39,603 bases of DNA from a virus. Below the pieces are notes generated by a model. It was not told the DNA's origin. It did not search any database and saw only the letters and a program-made list of their open reading frames with translations. This document shows positions 37,814 to 39,603 of the stretch, piece after piece (the first letter of the stretch is position 1; each line of letters opens with the position of its first letter). The position numbers and the translations under genes are program-made. The DNA lies in IMG/VR virus record IMGVR_UViG_3300047388_000216, positions 1 to 39,603 of that record. One strand, 5' to 3'.

Positions 37814-39334
37814 TCATCGTTGCGCCATGAAGAACGGCACCTGGTTCACACCGTGCGTCGCATGCCCATGCCGCGCCAAAGTCACCGCCTCAAGCGGGCT
37901 GATGTCCGCCGGCGAATGCTTCCACGACCACGCCCACGCATCCGCCAGCGGACGGGTCCGCGCACCCTCAACCGCCGCATCAACCGGAGACGGCCCCGGA
38001 TACCGCCACCGGTCATTGACCACGTCATCGCCGAGAGCGCCGCACGCGTGCGCGTACTCCCGCGCCCCCACGATCTGCAGCCTGCGCTCACCCGGGCCCG
38101 GCTTCACACTGAACCGGTGCTCCACCAGCTCAGCCTCAAAATCACCCGCAGCGCCCGCCGGGTTGATCACCAGCACACACGGGTCAAGCGACTCCACCAG
38201 CTCGAGCACCCGCGGCATCAGCCACGCCGTACCCGGCCGGTGATCGGCCAGTTCCCCATGCCCCAGCCCATCAGCGCGGCGGCCAGCCACGGCAATCGCC
38301 GCAGACGACCCGCCAGGCGCCACCGCGAACCCCAGAGCGACCGGGTCCAGCACCTGCGACCCCGGATCGGCGCACGCCGCCCAGTTGCTGAAATCCGCGA
38401 GATCCGCCACCTGCCCCGACAGATCCGGCACATTCCCGTAGGCGCGGGCGAACTCCTCCGCCTCCATCGACAGCCGCTCCCCGCGGACCGCATCCAGCGT
38501 CACAGTGTGCCGCCACGCCCCGCCACCACAGCGGCACGGCGGATCCGGGCACAACGCCGGCATAAACCCGAAATACGACTCCTCGTCAGCCGGATCCCAC
38601 CCATCCGGCGCCGAATACTCGATGTAAGCGACCCCGCGGCCCGTGTCCGCCTTCACCGCAGCCCGGCCAGCCGCAACCTTACGGGCCAGCACCACAGACT
38701 CCGCCGTCCCCGCCGTCGAACACACCAGGATCTGCGCATCCTCAACCGTGATCATCGCCGGGCGCAGGCCCTGCTCACGGCGGCTGTCCTTGTCATGCCA
38801 CACCTCATCAAGCACCGCCTGATGAAGCGTCTTCGAATGCCCAGACGACGTCGACGTGGACAGCAGCCGGATCAGCGACCCGTTGGCGAACCGGATGTAC
38901 TCGTTCCCCATGCCCTCATAGATCCGCGCCACCAGCGGTCGCAGCTTCCGCGACCGGCGGATCAGCGGGAACAGCTCATCCAGCCACTTGTCCCGCGCGT
39001 CCTTCCCCGACTGCGCCGTGAACGCCGACCGCTGCGGCTGCGCCCACCGCGGCGACGTACACCGGTTGATCTGCCACGTCAGGTACAGCGTCGTCTTCCC
39101 CGACTGTCGCGGGACAGTGACGATCACCTCCCGGTACGCCGGGCGGCCAGTGTCCGGGTCGATCTCACACCCGACCTCGGCCGCGTCATGCTGCCACGGC
39201 ATGAACGGCTGCCCCAGCGCCGCCGCGATCCGCGCCAGCTCCGGGCCGAACGTCTTCCGCTCAGGCCGGCGGCGAGTCGCCCACTTCGGCGAACAGGTTG
39301 CCGACGGCCTCATCGAAACCGCCGTCACTGTCAT
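37814..39334 (-). CDS. terminase large subunit, 506 aa
   Basis: This is the ATP-driven packaging motor with nuclease. Walker A is VPRQSGKT (74-81), Walker B is VLDEVW (Asp176, Glu177), and motif III is CSTAGT (205-210). The nuclease half has FAVAPGGSS (336-344), LVINPAGAAG and DAWAWSWK, where the acidic positions are partly changed compared with relatives. ATG 39334 or 39313 could be the start; both overlap the small subunit gene. Cys-rich CPDPPCRCGGG near 262 is a normal insertion in this subgroup. Confidence 0.92.
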   Translation of the reverse strand: MTVTAVSMRPSATCSPKWATRRRPERKTFGPELARIAAALGQPFMPWQHDAAEVGCEIDPDTGRPAYREVIVTVPRQSGKTTLYLTWQINRCTSPRWAQPQRSAFTAQSGKDARDKWLDELFPLIRRSRKLRPLVARIYEGMGNEYIRFANGSLIRLLSTSTSSGHSKTLHQAVLDEVWHDKDSRREQGLRPAMITVEDAQILVCSTAGTAESVVLARKVAAGRAAVKADTGRGVAYIEYSAPDGWDPADEESYFGFMPALCPDPPCRCGGGAWRHTVTLDAVRGERLSMEAEEFARAYGNVPDLSGQVADLADFSNWAACADPGSQVLDPVALGFAVAPGGSSAAIAVAGRRADGLGHGELADHRPGTAWLMPRVLELVESLDPCVLVINPAGAAGDFEAELVEHRFSVKPGPGERRLQIVGAREYAHACGALGDDVVNDRWRYPGPSPVDAAVEGARTRPLADAWAWSWKHSPADISPLEAVTLARHGHATHGVNQVPFFMAQR

Positions 39335-39521
39335 CCGCCGTCAACTCCCTGAGCGCCTCCCGGTACTGCCGCCACAACGCCGCATTCTGCGGCTCAGCGT
39401 CCAGCGCCCGCGCCATCGACCGCAGCGCCTGAACCGCCGCCGCGTCGATCTTCTCAACCCGGCCGAGGCGCCGCAGCTCCTTCAGCGTCTGCTCAACCTG
39501 ACCGCTGTTCGTCGTCCTCAC
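39261..39521 (-). CDS. terminase small subunit-like protein, about 86 aa
   Basis: The helical product (EQTLKELRRLGRVEKIDAAA, SMARALDAEPQNAALWRQYR) ends in an acidic tail (SDGGFDEAVGNLFAEVG), the layout of short actinophage terminase small subunits that bind pac or cos DNA. GTG 39521 has AGGTCAGG upstream and is preferred to the TTG at 39539. It overlaps the large subunit start, supporting the pair. The 82 bases upstream to the edge hold no gene. Confidence 0.7.
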   Translation of the reverse strand: MRTTNSGQVEQTLKELRRLGRVEKIDAAAVQALRSMARALDAEPQNAALWRQYREALRELTADDSDGGFDEAVGNLFAEVGDSPPA

Positions 39522-39603
39522 GGCACCTGACCTGCGCAAACTCGGAAGGCTGACACTGTAAGTAAATCGCAGATGGCTTGGGGGTCAGCAGCGGTCCATC
39601 CGT

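Larger units (their letters stand above)
1..39603. mobile_element. temperate siphovirus / integrative element hybrid (both ends open)
   Basis: The whole window behaves as one mobile element. It carries a large serine integrase, two divergent XRE regulators, GntR regulators, an AICE-like transfer module and a full siphovirus head-tail operon. No host housekeeping gene is seen at either end: the left edge cuts a small unknown gene and the right edge lies just upstream of a terminase small subunit gene. I could not find attL, attR or attP, so it may be a prophage fragment or a free phage genome. The boundary is inferred, while the gene content is read directly. Confidence 0.7.

Noticed and set aside
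1-39603. tRNA genes
   Set aside because: No stretch showed a full cloverleaf with T-loop GTTCRA pattern on either strand by eye.
39522-39603. Promoter for the terminase operon with TACAGT
   Set aside because: A -10-like box exists on minus near 39560, but there is no -35 element and the upstream sequence is cut off by the window edge.

Overview
The window is GC-rich throughout, uses GTG, TTG and ATG starts, and is packed with genes coupled by 4-base ATGA/GTGA/TTGA overlaps. Together with families typical of actinobacterial elements (DUF2637, DUF6221, DUF6131, FDXHR zinc protein, pSAM2-type TraB/FtsK, KorSA-like GntR regulators), this points to a temperate siphovirus or prophage of a Streptomyces-like actinomycete. 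I recognise no host chromosomal gene. Both ends are cut inside element-like DNA, so the attachment sites are not visible.

Layout. (1) 1-1235, minus: small unknown genes ending in an XRE regulator, facing a second XRE regulator on plus (1402-1743) across a dyad-symmetric control region. (2) 2084-5254, minus: large serine integrase, small accessory genes, an unusual HNH-zinc/GntR fusion and a GntR repressor. (3) 5350-9726, plus: a transfer module like that of actinomycete integrative conjugative elements (AICEs): tiny membrane proteins, DUF2637, a TraB/FtsK-like DNA translocase, then a 124-bp cluster of an inverted and direct 8-mer that resembles a clt locus, then more small membrane or zinc proteins. 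(4) 9755-10325: a 24-bp perfect inverted repeat between divergent genes, a DUF6221 gene and a bidirectional terminator. (5) 10326-39521, minus, apart from one micro-ORF: the complete head and tail operon of an HK97-type siphovirus. It is transcribed from terminase at the right end through portal, protease, capsid, an enlarged set of beta-rich virion proteins, a two-domain glycosyltransferase and a methyltransferase, connector, tail tube, frameshifted chaperone, tape measure with NlpC/P60 domain, tail tip proteins, and finally a holin-like protein, nuclease and small proteins.

How it may work. The serine integrase would insert the element. The XRE pair and the GntR proteins would keep the phage and transfer functions silent. 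When derepressed, the right-hand operon would make siphovirus particles whose surface may be glycosylated, while the FtsK-like translocase and the 8-mer cluster suggest a second route of spread, cell to cell as double-stranded DNA. Plasmid-phages with transfer genes are known in Streptomyces (pZL12), so the idea has precedent, but this combination of integrase, AICE-type module and virion operon deserves attention. I find no replication initiator, endolysin or excision factor in the window. No stretch longer than about 300 bases lacks a gene. The largest gaps (9755-9984, 4228-4441, 1236-1401, 550-712) are described below.
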